Part shown: positions 40,742-52,293 of the stretch, piece after piece
Numbering within the stretch: the first letter of the stretch is position 1
How the letters are laid out: every line of letters starts with the position of its first letter
Source of the DNA: Gyromitra esculenta
Lineage: Eukaryota; Ascomycota; Pezizomycetes; Pezizales; Discinaceae
Length of the DNA: 64,000 nucleotides
Assembly (NCBI GenBank): GCA_038503075.1
Contig: JBCAML010000022.1
Span: forward strand, 248,001-312,000
Reading direction: 5' to 3'
The notes under the pieces: generated by a model
What the model was told of the DNA's origin: nothing
The model's input: the letters and a program-made list of their open reading frames with translations, nothing else
Database searches by the model: none
Position numbers and translations under genes: made by a program

Positions 40742-43259
40742 TGAGGAGGAGGAGGAGGAGGAGGAGGAGGAGGAGGAGGAGGAGGGAGAGAAGGAATACG
40801 GATTTGCGGGCGTGAAAGGCTGGGCAGCCAACGTTGAACAGCTTATCGACCTGGACGCTGTGGCCCAGGGCGACTGGCCCGAAATATCGAACCAAAACTC
40901 ATCGTCAATGTCATGGCGATGCACAACCTGCGATGAAACGATGAGTATATTTTTCAAAGATGAACACCTCACTGGAAAAACTCACGCCAAAATGTTCGGA
41001 AAGCGAACAGAAGCTCAAAGCCCCAGAGATACCCCAGATCCCATAATTCCATCCTCAATGATATGGCTGTGTGCGGTCTGCGATGAAACTATGAATGTTT
41101 TTTATAAAGACGAACACCTTAGCGGAAAAGGCCACGCCAAATCCCTTCGAGCACGGGATTTATCTCCAGATCCTGTTATCAGCGGAGACCTTTCGGAGTC
41201 TGCGTACTGGACACCAGATGACCACGAAGCTGAAGCAGACGAAGTCAATGATGATTATCCCGACGACGAAATACTCTCCTCTCTCCCGGTTGAGGAGGTT
41301 AAAGCAACCCCCGATGACTTGACTGCCAAACCGGAGACCAATCAGATATGGGACCCAACTGCGAAATGGACTTGCATAACCTGCTCTATATCTATGGAAA
41401 TGGGCAAGAAAGAAGACCATTTAGCCTCTTTGGCTCATATCATGAAATGCGACTGCTCAGCTTGTACCCAATACAAACTAGATGCTCTTGAAGAATCATC
41501 CCTAGCCGATGTCGAACGCGTCGAAAGTGTTCAAGTGAAGGATAAACCGCTCGAAAATGGCCTCACCGAGGAATCCCTCAAACCCAAGACCGAGACAAAC
41601 AATCCGACACAACGCTCCGGCGAGCGAGCCGAAATGCTGCCTGGTGGAGAAAATACTAGGCTATCTTTTAATAAGGCACGAGTGCCAAAGCCAGGAATGT
41701 TCATTTGCAAGATTTGCGATGCTGAATATATATTGGAGGATAAATGGATGCATTTAAGTGTAGCCTGGGAATGCAAGACCTGCGGTAAATGGTTGCACCA
41801 TGACTGGAAAGACCGCCATCTCGAAAATCACGATAGAAAAGCCAGGAGGGCCAAATCTCGTGAAATGGCAAAAATCGAGTCTACTACTCTTGCTCAAGCC
41901 CCCGCTACGATTATGTTACCCCCAGTAGCTTTGAGCACTTCAGTAGAAGAATACTACTGTCCTGTCTGTAGGAAGAACCTTACGATGAAGAAGAAGAAAC
42001 GCCATGGGTTTGGCGCTTGGCATTGCACCGTATGCAGTTTGACCTTACATATCCTAGGGAAAGACCAAGACATGGTCTGTAGGATGCATCCCCGAAGCCA
42101 GGGATCCAATTTTCGGGACCAAAATCACGGGTCTCAGTTTTCAGGGGATTCTAGATTGGTCGGAGAAATGGAAACCAAGCCCAATGGATTAATAGATCTT
42201 CTCAGCGATGACATCGATATTCCGATTCCAGAATTTTCGTCAATGCCACAGTGGACTAACCAGTCCCTTATTGATAATGATCGCTGGAGCCGAATGTTTG
42301 GTGAAAGTACAACCGGAACATTTCCCAAAGATATGGATCCTCCCGACGAAACTCCAGAACTGGAATCAAAGTTGGAAGATCCGTTTCAAGACACAGATGG
42401 ATATGCATCAGCTATTGAAATACCTTCGGACCACGAGTCTTTGCATGTGATTAAAGACCACAGCTTGCAGCAAATAGAAGAGATTGAGGATTCACAACCC
42501 TTAGACAGGGAGGACAAAGCCTCCTTCGAGGCCTCGAGCTCGATTCATGAAGCTGACGACAAGCTTCAAAGCTTGCATGAGCTTGAATCGAATTCCGAAG
42601 AAGTACTAGAACGAAGGCCTAAACAAGAAAGCCAGAATGACCTCCCTCACCATATAGTGGAAACAGAGGATACACAACTCCCTAACGAGCAAGTCGAGAA
42701 CGCCCTTGACGTACCAAACTCAACCGCGTTGGCGACATTCCGGTGTGCGGTCTGCAAGGACAAAGAGTTCAGTATCGATGTGGAGAAATATCACAGAGGT
42801 GGTGCCTGGGAGTGTCAAGTTTGTGATAAGACAATGCATCGGGGTTCCAGAATCTCTCACCTAGCGGGCGCTAAACACAAAATGCGCGAGCTCAAAAAAT
42901 GCACTGAATCTCTTAGTGCAGCCCAACCCAAGACCACCCTAGCTACTCCAATCACTCCAGTCATTCCGGTAATTCCAATCGGCCCAACAGGCCGGAGCTC
43001 CGGAACACCGAAGAAACCCGTCGAAATCGACATCCCAAACTTGGACGAGTCCGAAATCTTTTTCTGCGAGCCTTGCAATAAGATGATAAAAACCAAGTAT
43101 AAAAAGATACATCAGGGCCGTGAATGGAAGTGCGATATTTGCGATATCACAATACATATCGCGTGGAGAAACGGTCATATTAATGGCAGCAAACACATAA
43201 AAAGACAAGAGAAGGCATTTTTGATAAATGCAGCAGCAGCTTCAGACACAAGTGTTTGA
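40395..43259 (+). CDS. Multi-zinc-finger protein with acidic linker
   Basis: A single exon of 954 residues. It holds about twelve copies of a U1/matrin-like finger with spacing C-x2-C-x11-H-x5-H, often preceded by Trp (WRCTTCDETM, WLCAVCDETM, WTCITC, WECQVCDKTM, WKCDICDITI). About half keep all four ligands; others have lost the final His or more. A Glu/Asp block of about 35 residues (residues 95-135) follows the first finger. The middle third is long, hydrophilic and probably disordered. U1-like fingers with x5 His spacing usually bind dsRNA or protein, but the function of this protein is unknown to me. The ATG at 40419 (MAARGS) is an alternative start. Confidence 0.85.
40704..40787. repeat. 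(GAC)n(GAG)n microsatellite in coding sequence
   Basis: A near-pure GAC run followed by a near-pure GAG run encodes Asp then Glu homopolymers in the zinc-finger protein. It should be length-polymorphic in steps of 3 nt. Confidence 0.85.
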
Positions 43260-45114
43260 GTTTAGTTTTAGCATAAAGTTGAGAATTGGATGGTCATTTT
43301 TAGCAATGGTGGATCCTTTTCTTTCTAGCTCTCGCTCTCGTTTGGTACGTATACTTGGACTTGAAAAGGTGTTTTTTGGGGGGGGAACTGAGGTTATGGT
43401 CCCCCCCCCATACTTTCAGCGGTGAGGAGTTTGCGGGTGTTGTTTCTGGCCGAAGAAACCCGAATTTTGAAATTGATTTTAGGGAAAGAATGCGCTTTAG
43501 GGAAAATGATGTCTTCCTTGCTTATTAGCATCTTAGCTATATCTTATATGATGAATTTCCTTGGTTAGTGAATGCTTGAGTAGCTCTTCTTTTGCTTGTA
43601 TCTAATCTAAATTAACGGCTTTTGACGGACCTCGCAAATTGTACCACGTCTCCGAAGATCTTTCGGGACAAAGATAGAAGAGATACGTCTGCATACCTCA
43701 TTCTAAGTTGCAATGCCTCTATTAGGCTATGTAAGAGTTCAATGATTTAGGCGGAATGAAAACGGTCACCAAATTTTATGTCCCTTAATTGAGCTTGTTA
43801 ATGTCAAGATGACAAATTTCGACAATCTGTGACATCTTACACTCGTATCACGATAAGGAATACCTATATGTCCATAGCGATGCTAGAACTATAGCTATGC
43901 GCCTAAGTACCTGTCCTTTAACGTGGATGAGATGACTGTGTGGATGGATGCATGATCATAGCAGAGAGCTCTAGGCCGAGAAAATTAGTCAGGATTCCAA
44001 TGGGTCTGAGCCTGCGAATGTAGAACTCGCATACCACAAAAGGGTGATCCAGCAATGTGGCAAATAGCCCAAAATTAGGCTATAAAGATTTACTGTAGTC
44101 TATGTAGGTTTGTAGTTACGCTTGTGTCTGGACGCGGAGCCGTTTTTCTACCTCATGGCTCAGAAGATGAATTCAAGGCTTCCAGAAAATCCCACATTAT
44201 CACGCTTGAGACTGGAAGAGAGATCTGTGGTATATTGACCTCCCAGCTGTGAACCTACGATCGTAGATAGATGTTAGTTGGGCAAAACCAAATATTCAAG
44301 CTCGGGAGACGACTTAAATATTTGATTTTTGTCGGATCTTGAGCTCTAAAATTCTTACTAAGACAAAGTTTCTTGAGGATCGATCTAGAGCTATCCGAAG
44401 AGGGTGAGGCAGTGATGAGGCATGTTTCGGCTAGCTTTAGGGGGATAACAATGACCCATCTTGTGCTGAAGTTATATTTTGCTAATATCGATCTGAGTTT
44501 GTTTTCAAGAAGATGCCTAGAAGCAAGGTAAGGGGTCAATACATGCCCTCCGTAGCCAGGCTGGATGGCACTTAGTGAATAAGGAGCCGATGGGTGCAGA
44601 GTGCAGCTGTTGTAGTGCTGTTCGTTCAGCTCAAAGGGTCCGTGCGTGACGCTCGGACCGTTCGCATTTGGGCTAGGACAAAAAGCTTATTTCAACCTCC
44701 CAGCATCATACTTCTTACGGAAGGGTTGGGGCAAATACACCATTGCGTCCCCCAATATTCGCTAACGGCCATATGAATTTCTATAAAATCAACTTAATGG
44801 GTAGGCGATCTCAAAAATTCACCTGGTGTTAATCCCGTCACCAGACCTAACTTGTTAATCCCAGCGTCATTTAAAACACTTATGCGTGATGATTTACGGC
44901 TCACGAACAATTTACAGATACGTTGATTTGAAATAGTTCGATCTTAGAGAGATATATCACTCAATTCGCAAATTCTTCTAATAGCTATAATACATGTATC
45001 TATATTCAAGAAAATAAACATAGATTTTGCGATAACTCCAAAGTCAGTATTCTAAACTACGACTTCTTTATTCTCCCCGCGGCCGGTGGGGCTGCGCACT
45101 CTTGATAGACCAGA
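43260..45114. other. Intergenic, no supported gene
   Basis: Contains a G8...C9 inverted run (43378-43409) just after the zinc-finger gene. A 94-codon minus frame at 44255-44539 shows no recognisable motif and I leave it out. Confidence 0.45.
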
Positions 45115-45999
45115 TCACGCTGGAGCGGGAACTCCAAATCTTTCATAGACTAAAGAAGGGACAACAGCGGATATAGCCCAAGTCTTAAAGTCAACATCAG
45201 AAGTAGAGATAGCGCCTCCCACGAACTTAACGACTCTCTCGATCCACATAAGAATTTCATCAGCGTCGACAGTCGCAAACCCCTGTCTAAACTCAATGGT
45301 TCCGTACGGGCTAATCAGGTTATACTTATAGCTTCTCTCTGGGTCATCGTGGAAGCACGCGGCTTCGTGGCAGTTAATCATTTTAAAGAGTTCTTTGAGC
45401 GAGCCTGCCGTATCTATCATCTCGATACACTGCGAAGCGGACTTTGGTTTAAAAATTCTGTTTTTGCGATTTGATCGAATGCTGTTAAAAATGTCCGGGG
45501 TATTGTCCTGGCGGCGATTTTCAGGATGACAGATGTCCATCTGTTTCTCGAAAATTATGATCGCCTTTGAGATCTGCTTAAGCTGTAGTAAACTGTAAGC
45601 TTTACCGATACCGACGTGGACATGCAGACCAGTGGTATCGTCGAAAACAGGGCTCAGTCCCTTCATAGCTTTACAGAATACCGGGATGACTTTCTTCCAG
45701 GCATTATTCCTGAGGATCGGGGTAGACACTTCGACGCCTCGTGTCCCATAATACTCTCCGATAGTTTCGTCTTGTTGAACGTTGAAAGTCTCAAACACCT
45801 CAACTATGGGCCCGGAGGCATCGTCGCTAATTGAGTCGTCGCCACTGCAGGAGTTTGTAATTGGGATGCCGAACTCTTCGGTCAGCGGCTTCAGCGCATC
45901 CGCAGTAATAGAATACTGGTAAGTGACATCTTCCTCATCTGAGATATTCTCGAGGATCATCTCTAGTTCTACACCAACAGTTATTAAGTTTGGATCCAT
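45115..45999 (-). CDS. Putative amidoligase
   Basis: A single exon of 294 residues. The N-terminal VGVELEMIL, central RGVEVSTPIL, GLHVHVGIGKAYSL and C-terminal GTIEFRQGFATVDADEI-type segments match the landmarks of the putative amidoligase family (COOH-NH2 ligase fold related to glutamine synthetase). Conserved Glu and His residues should bind metal-ATP. Family members are thought to form amide bonds between carboxylates and amines; the substrate here is unknown. No signal peptide. The flanks hold no obvious biosynthetic partner, so context gives no hint. In bacteria the family often sits beside transport or peptide-modification genes, which is not so here. The first ATG is accepted because the conserved block starts within ten residues. 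Confidence 0.78.
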   Translation of the reverse strand: MDPNLITVGVELEMILENISDEEDVTYQYSITADALKPLTEEFGIPITNSCSGDDSISDDASGPIVEVFETFNVQQDETIGEYYGTRGVEVSTPILRNNAWKKVIPVFCKAMKGLSPVFDDTTGLHVHVGIGKAYSLLQLKQISKAIIIFEKQMDICHPENRRQDNTPDIFNSIRSNRKNRIFKPKSASQCIEMIDTAGSLKELFKMINCHEAACFHDDPERSYKYNLISPYGTIEFRQGFATVDADEILMWIERVVKFVGGAISTSDVDFKTWAISAVVPSLVYERFGVPAPA

Positions 46000-47490
46000 G
46001 GCGTGAGTTTACTTTAAGATATCAAAAGGGATTGACGGTGTTTTTTTCAAAGCTTTTCCTATGAAGAAAATGTGATTCGTCAATTAGAGACGATGGTGAG
46101 GATTAAAACTAGTGGTAAAACGGAAGCTGGTGATGGGAAATAAAGTCTTGATAGGGAACTGGCAACTCGGGGCGTACTTTTTGAGGGAAGAATCCCTAAG
46201 GCTTTCAATTTCCCACAGCGGTCAAACAACATCGACATAGAATTGATTTCAGTGCAGCATTATCTCTAATAGAGTAACCCATTCTATCTATTTACAGAGC
46301 CTTAGTCTCATCACTAACACTTCGCTCCAGCATAGAATTTCTGTAACAACCCAACTCGGTCCCGATCCTCGCAAACGCGTAAAACAAGAGTTTAGGTGGT
46401 GAAATACGAAAATTATTTGGCAATGGTTAGGGTAGTGGATTCACAGCTACACAAGCTCGTCTCAATCTATTCTCTCCACCGCCTACGCACCATAGCTCAT
46501 AGGCACCGCGCACGGCGGCAAACTAACTATTGGCTACCCCGGAAATGCCTCAGCTTCATCATCATACGCGCAGTATCTGTAGCTTATGACCAGCTATGGT
46601 CAAGAGCCGAACTCCTCACCGGTGGGTATTCCATACTCACGATTGAAGCAGTATAGGCACCCCCGACCCCAAGCCTAGTATGACATGTATTCAGCACATT
46701 AATCAGCGCAAAGAATTATCTACTCATGGGACTGCAGTACCGTTTTCAGCGCCCCTTCACACGCAGCGTGTGGGTTTTAAAAAGCATATCAAGTAAATTC
46801 TAAGATATACTTTCACTCCCCGAGAATAACGGCGTAAAAAGCTAATATAACTAATACCAACTGTAATGTATACTAAATGAACCAATGATTTATTTAAAGG
46901 CTTAAAATCCCCTATGCATAGCTATATTTACCTAGGCGAGTAATTTCCCTCTATATCTCCTGTTAACGTTTTTTCTAAACCGGTTTCTCAACGAGTGATT
47001 TTTCAGACGCTCTCGCTCTCGCTAAATCTTCAGCTCTTACATATGCCTTTAAGGCATCGTGTCGCTAACTCTGATGATTCGGCTTTTTTATCCTTAAGGA
47101 ACTAGCCTATGCTGCCGTCGCCTATTAAAGTTCTGTCAGGCCAAAGAACCAGAGCTTTGTGGGTTCTTATAGCAGGTTCCAGCTTTTCTATCACTAGACG
47201 CTTAATCAAGTGGACTTTAAATACCAAAACTGGAAGATTGGTGAAGCGATAGCCGACTAGGTGTGATATCTGGGAAATAGGCACATGCATGTGGACCATT
47301 TCCATTGGCAGTGATTTTTCTGCACCTGTAAGTGCATATACGATTACATAAGATTTTACCCATATCCCCGCTCAAGCTAGTTTTTGGGCTCCTTGCCATC
47401 AGCCTTGCTCCCACTAAACGATTTCTATTGTATCTTGCTTCTCCAACACTGAACCACTTCCTTCGAAACTCCAATCACTAAACTTACACA
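46000..47490. other. Intergenic, no gene seen
   Basis: AT-rich with short ORFs only. No repeat or RNA gene recognised. The last part should hold the promoter of the NLR gene. Confidence 0.45.
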
Positions 47491-50400
47491 ATGTCACAGG
47501 ACTCAAATCCCAGGGGCCCTGGTATACCTAGCAGCAGTTATCTAACCGTTCTCTGGAAAAAAACCAAAGAGAGAGCACGTTCCTTGTCTCCAAGTAGGCC
47601 CAAAAAAAATCATAATCTAGCCCATCCCATTAGCACAACAACACTTGATACTATAGCTCGGAGATCCCAACCTGCCCTTACCAACGCGGATGGGGACAAC
47701 GGTGCAGGTGAAAACACACAGCACTTACCAAACATTAGGTAAGCACATTTAGTCAAATTACTTATCGATTCTGTACGCTAAGGATATATCAGTGCTAATT
47801 CCACAACATCAACCTCAACGCCAAGGGTTGAGCCCGCTGCTACCGAAAGCGAAATAACCTTGAATACCAACATCACCCATGCAGACAGCTGCAGGTATCA
47901 ATGTTCCCCACCATATCCCGCTAGCTACATTGGCTAATCAGCTATTAACCACACTATAGCCCATCCGTCCAAGCCCCTACCCAACCCGGCACCCCAGACA
48001 TACGTTTTCCTCAGGACGATAGGTGATCATTTTCTCTAAAACACTTTACAAGCTGCATTAGTTACTAAATATTCAAGTAGTCCCTCCCCCACACCTAGTA
48101 AAGCCGAGCCTGCTGCAAGCATTAGCAACGAGGTCATTACCCCCGATGTTAATAACCACACGCCCCAGGAACAATGGTACCAATCCCCAGTTAGTTTTAG
48201 ACCCTTTCAAATCCCACTAATGCCAGTAATTATAAAGCAATGCAAATACAGCACAACCAACCTGCTGGGAGGAAGCTCTTAGTAAATTAACAGTCAAACA
48301 GCGTGAAACTTTAAGCGCTTTTAACATCGAGAATACTCAAACACTCGAAGGCGAGATTGAAACCCTCCGTAGCCTCAAGGATGGTTGCAAGGATGTTCTT
48401 GTCTCGGACGGAGGCAGAAACCCCATTATAACTCGAGCCAGAGTGCATAATATCTTAAAAAAAGACGGAAAAGTATGCCAAAATCGGATATTTAGCTACT
48501 CAAGGTTCTCCAGAAGTCGTTTCGCTAGTATGGGCGGGCGTAAGATTTTGTTTGCAGGTCTGTGAACACATTTTCCTCTGTATATGCTATTCAGAAAGAA
48601 AGTAACCGGTTGAGCTCTGATTTTTTAGGTGGCATTAAACGATATGCAGTCGTTTGAAGGTGTCAGTTCGGCTTTAGACGATATTGCAGGCATCATGGGG
48701 TCTTGTAGAATCTATGAAAGGATCTACTCGTCGGGTGAACTTGAATCCGCCAAGGCGGTAATGACACAGCTACCACGGTTATATTCCTCTTGCCTAATAT
48801 TTATGGTAGAAGCGATCGACTTCTTTAATACCAAAGCACCAGGTAAGCAATTTACCACCAATCAAGCTAAATAGCGTAACGAAAGAGGAAGAGCAGCTAA
48901 AATCAGAATAGGAAGGGTTGCCGGTGGTATTACTAATCCATTCCAGACAAGGTTTGAACCTCTCATAGGGGATATAAACACAGGCAAAGCGGAATTATGG
49001 CGGCGTGCACATGTGGCAAGCGATGAATGTATGTTGAAAAGCTATCATAATTTCTTTACATGATTGCTAACCCGAGAAGTGCAAGATAGTAAGTTCGGCT
49101 CGCGGCGCCACAGCCAAAACGGTTAGCTAACTAAACTCTTCAGATCAAAAGAAGGAATTGAAGCAACTAAGCGAACTTTTTGGCGGATTCCAGATAGACA
49201 TCTTGGGCGTTAAGCGTGGTGTTGATATTTTGTTGACGCATGCGGATGGCGAGTATACGTTTTGCAGTTGTGCCATCATGATGCACTAGTTCCCAACCAT
49301 TATATATAGAATCAAAGCGACGAGACGCTTTGAATTGGCTTTCAACGGTTGACTTCGGAGCTCATCACGAAAAAGCACAGACGCAGCGTTTCGATGGTAC
49401 AGGGAAGTGGCTGTTCGAGAACCCAAAATTTGGAAGCTGGGTAGAGTCGGAATTTTCAACGGTAATGTGGCTTTCCGGGAAAGGTATTTAGCAAATTCTA
49501 CTGTCATAGCCCTAACTATACGCTTACTTTTGAATTCAGCGGGTTCAGGGAAGACTATCTTGAGGTTTAAACCCTTTCTCACATTCTTGAACAAAATTCT
49601 AAAACAAGCACAACAGTTCCTTAATAATCGATGCCTTGCGCGTAACCTACAAATCCATCCCGACGATCTACTTTTACTGCAACTACGGGAAATCAACAAG
49701 ACGGGAAGCTTCACCTATCATAAACTCGTTGCTGAGACAGCTGTCAACGAAGAACGATTATCTAGACCCAGAGATATTAGAAGCCTCCAAGAACCAGATC
49801 TCCCTTCCTCTTCAAAATTCCGAATCTTTCCTTGGAGAAGCTCTATCCCGCTCGAGTAAAACATTTATTGTGTTGGATGCATTAGATGAATGTAGCGAAG
49901 AGGATCGGGAATCCCTAGTTAAACTCTTAAAACGACAGTTGATGATAGAGGGACGCCATGTCAAGATATTTTTAACCAGTCGCCCGAAAACGACCTATGT
50001 AGGTTATTCGAGAACAACCCAAGCTACCACATTGATGCAGACGACACATCAAAAGATATCAAACCCTTTGTCGAGGAAAGGATAGAAACTGCCATCAGAG
50101 ACCGCAAACTCTTGGGCGGCAAAGTTACAGAACAGCTGAAGGATGATTTGATCAGCACAATTAGTAGTCAAGCAGATGGCATGTACGTATCCTTTCATGT
50201 AAACACCCACTATAAAATTATCTCTAACTCAATTACTCCAGGTTTCTCTGGGCAAAGTTACAGCTAGACCACATTTGCAAGCAAGGAAACGAAAGCGAAG
50301 CTAGGGCCCAACTCAAAAAATTGCCTCGCGGTCTAAACAGCACATATGATCGCATCTGGATGAAGATTGCTGGTGAAGACTCTGACGATTCAGAGAGCAA

Positions 50401-51370
50401 ATGGGCCTTAAAAACTCTCAAATTGGTTCTCCATGCGAAACGCCCATTAAACCCTATCGAAATCCTCGATGCAACAGCAATTGAGCCTGGGGTTGCAAGA
50501 TTCGATCCAACCCAGAAGGCAGCGAGCCTCGATTACTTGATTGGTGTCTGCGGCAACTTCGTGGCACTAGATGAACAAACCAATCTTCTCCGCTTTGTGC
50601 ATTATTCTGTGCAGGAATACCTTAAACAGAAACCAGAGTTTGATGATGCGGAAGACTTTATCACGGAAATTTGCCTCACTATACTTGGCGATATTACAAC
50701 AGATGTTAACAGAATCGAAATTTTCAGCTACGTTCTCAGATATTGGGCAGAGCATGCCAGAAACTGGAATGTGATCAATAGCCAACGGGAAATTCTTATC
50801 CGAGGATTCCTCTTTGATCCACGAAATATTCCAGCATTAATGAAGGAGACTCACATGGTAGGATTTTATCCGTTAGTTCACTCCTTCGACAGCGGAACCC
50901 CTTATCAAGTAATGTCGCATTACAACATTCCAGTAATCCTTAAATATTTTCTAGAACAAGAACCGCAAATCATAAATTCAGAAAAAGAGAAGTCAGATCT
51001 ACTTCTTCTTGCAGCATCAAGGGGGAACGCTGAAGTGATCAAATATCTACTTGATGCTGGTGCAGATACCAATCGTCAAGGCGGGGAGCACGGATCTGCC
51101 TTGCAAGCAGCAGCTCATAAAGGCTCTGAGAAGGTGGTGCAGCTGCTGCTCGACGCCGGCGCGGATGTCGACCTTCAAGGCGGGAAGTACGGATCTGCCT
51201 TGCAAGCAGCAGCTTATCGCGGCTCCGAGAAGGTGGTGCAGCTGCTGCTCGACGCCGGCGCGGATGTCAATCTTCAAGGCGGGAAGTACGGATCTGCCTT
51301 GCAAGCCGCAACCCAACAAGGTTCTTATTGGATTATAGACTTACTTAAAGAAAGAGGAGCCACCCTTTAA
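47491..51370 (+). pseudogene. NLR-like STAND gene (NACHT + ankyrin) with two frame breaks
   Basis: Fungal NLRs are signalling NTPases used in nonself recognition and cell death. I infer about twelve exons; accepted boundaries include 47491-47738, 47793-47894, 47960-48022, 48078-48176, 48238-48557, 48629-48842, 48888-49028, 49144-49252, 49310-49483, 49540-49564, 49617-50182 and 50242-51370. The Ser/Pro-rich start leads to a helical N-terminal domain (CWEEALSKL to ITNPFQTRFEPL). The NACHT domain follows: Walker A GKAGSGKT is split by an intron at 49484-49539, Walker B is FIVLDALDE, then FLTSRP. A helical winged region and about 3.5 ankyrin repeats complete it. Frame breaks occur at the A7 tract 48457-48463 (one A too many) and at about 49985 (one base missing after TSRP). 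Either the gene is dead or these are sequencing indels. Confidence 0.75.
51057..51340 (+). repeat. 99-bp ankyrin repeat array, near-identical units
   Basis: Two full units and a third partial one, starting near 51080, 51179 and 51278, each encode QGGKYGSALQAAA...VVQLLLDAGAD. Units 1 and 2 are about 90% identical at DNA level; long stretches are unchanged. This is typical of repeat homogenisation in fungal NLR sensor domains. Confidence 0.85.
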
Positions 51371-51900
51371 TAAGGCCAGCCAAGCCATACGCAAGCTAGA
51401 ATTAGCTATAATGGTGTGAGTATATATTTGCCTATCTAAAACTCTAGTTCAGTTGCGGCAACTAAAACTTTCATAGTTCTGAGAACTCAAGGCCTTTGTT
51501 TCGAATATTTGTATCTTGGTGCTATACTTATACGAATCGCGGAGGAATTCATCGCCCCGACCAAGCTAAGGAAATTAAAAGTATGCGAAAAAAAACTCGA
51601 GAGGTTTCCATTCTCCGAAAAAGCGTGCTTGCTTTCCTCTCCCTCTCCTTTTTTTCCGGTTGATATTTCTAGGCTTATCATCTTTAATTACTACTCTTTC
51701 TTTTTGCCTTTTTCTTTTATCTTTCACAAAAGCGGGAGCTTCAGCATGCTGTTTAAAGGGCTGCTGGTAGGTATGGGAGAATACAAAGGATTCAGGCTTA
51801 TATCTAGTCTTTGCTTATCATTTCTTCTTTGATTTGCGCACTACTTTTGTTGAGAACACTCCAGTAGATACTCGATTTGAACAAACTAGGATGTTACATG
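51371..51900. other. NLR downstream region, no gene seen
   Basis: The short frames at 51487-51832 on both strands lack recognisable features; the plus-strand one is T-rich with a hydrophobic bias from composition. Confidence 0.4.
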
Positions 51901-52043
51901 TACAGTCGTGTAAGAAAAGTCTCGACACCCTACCTTGCTAGTGAGACAACTATCTGCACGCAATGTATTTGTGTTGCATTCTTTGGTACAGTGTAGTTGT
52001 ATCATAGCGAGCAAGGTGTCAAGACTTTTCTTACACAACTGTA
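51901..52043. mobile_element. Tc1/mariner-type MITE
   Basis: A 143-bp unit bounded by TA on both sides, with terminal inverted repeats of about 30 bp (CAGTCGTGTAAGAAAAGTCT and the complement of AAGACTTTTCTTACACAACTG). CAGT termini next to TA and no coding capacity are the hallmarks of a non-autonomous Tc1/mariner element. The left and right repeats differ at a few sites. Confidence 0.82.
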
Positions 52044-52293
52044 CTCGGGTGTGAGGGTAGTTAAGTCTGGCGACAGGGACAGGTAACAGTACGGGTAAGA
52101 GATACCAATTCTTCTTCCACCTCCACAACTCCCTATGAAGCCCGATAGAAATCCCTAGCAGATTAGGAATACTATGTATAAAATATTAAATCAAAGTTAA
52201 CTAGCAAAGTATGAAAAATTCAAACCAGCTTGAGCCAACTAAGAACAGAGCTGCACCGCCAGCTGTTGCCAGACTTACCCTCACACCCGGGTA
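52041..52293. repeat. Second inverted-repeat element adjoining the MITE
   Basis: The left arm 52041-52077 (ACTCGGGTGTGAGGGTA, then AAGTCTGGC) matches the complement of 52262-52293 (GCCAGACTTACCCTCACACC, then CGGG) with a 3-bp indel. The unit is about 253 bp and directly abuts the Tc1-type MITE. No ORF. It may be another MITE into whose edge the first one jumped. Confidence 0.6.

Noticed and set aside
40451..40972. Poly-Ser and poly-Leu/Val ORFs on the minus strand
   Set aside because: Antisense shadows of the (GAC)n(GAG)n tract in the zinc-finger gene.
49253..49309. Apparent frameshift and stop in the NLR gene before LNWLSTVDF
   Set aside because: A GTATAC...ATATAG intron restores the frame, so I no longer count it as a lesion.
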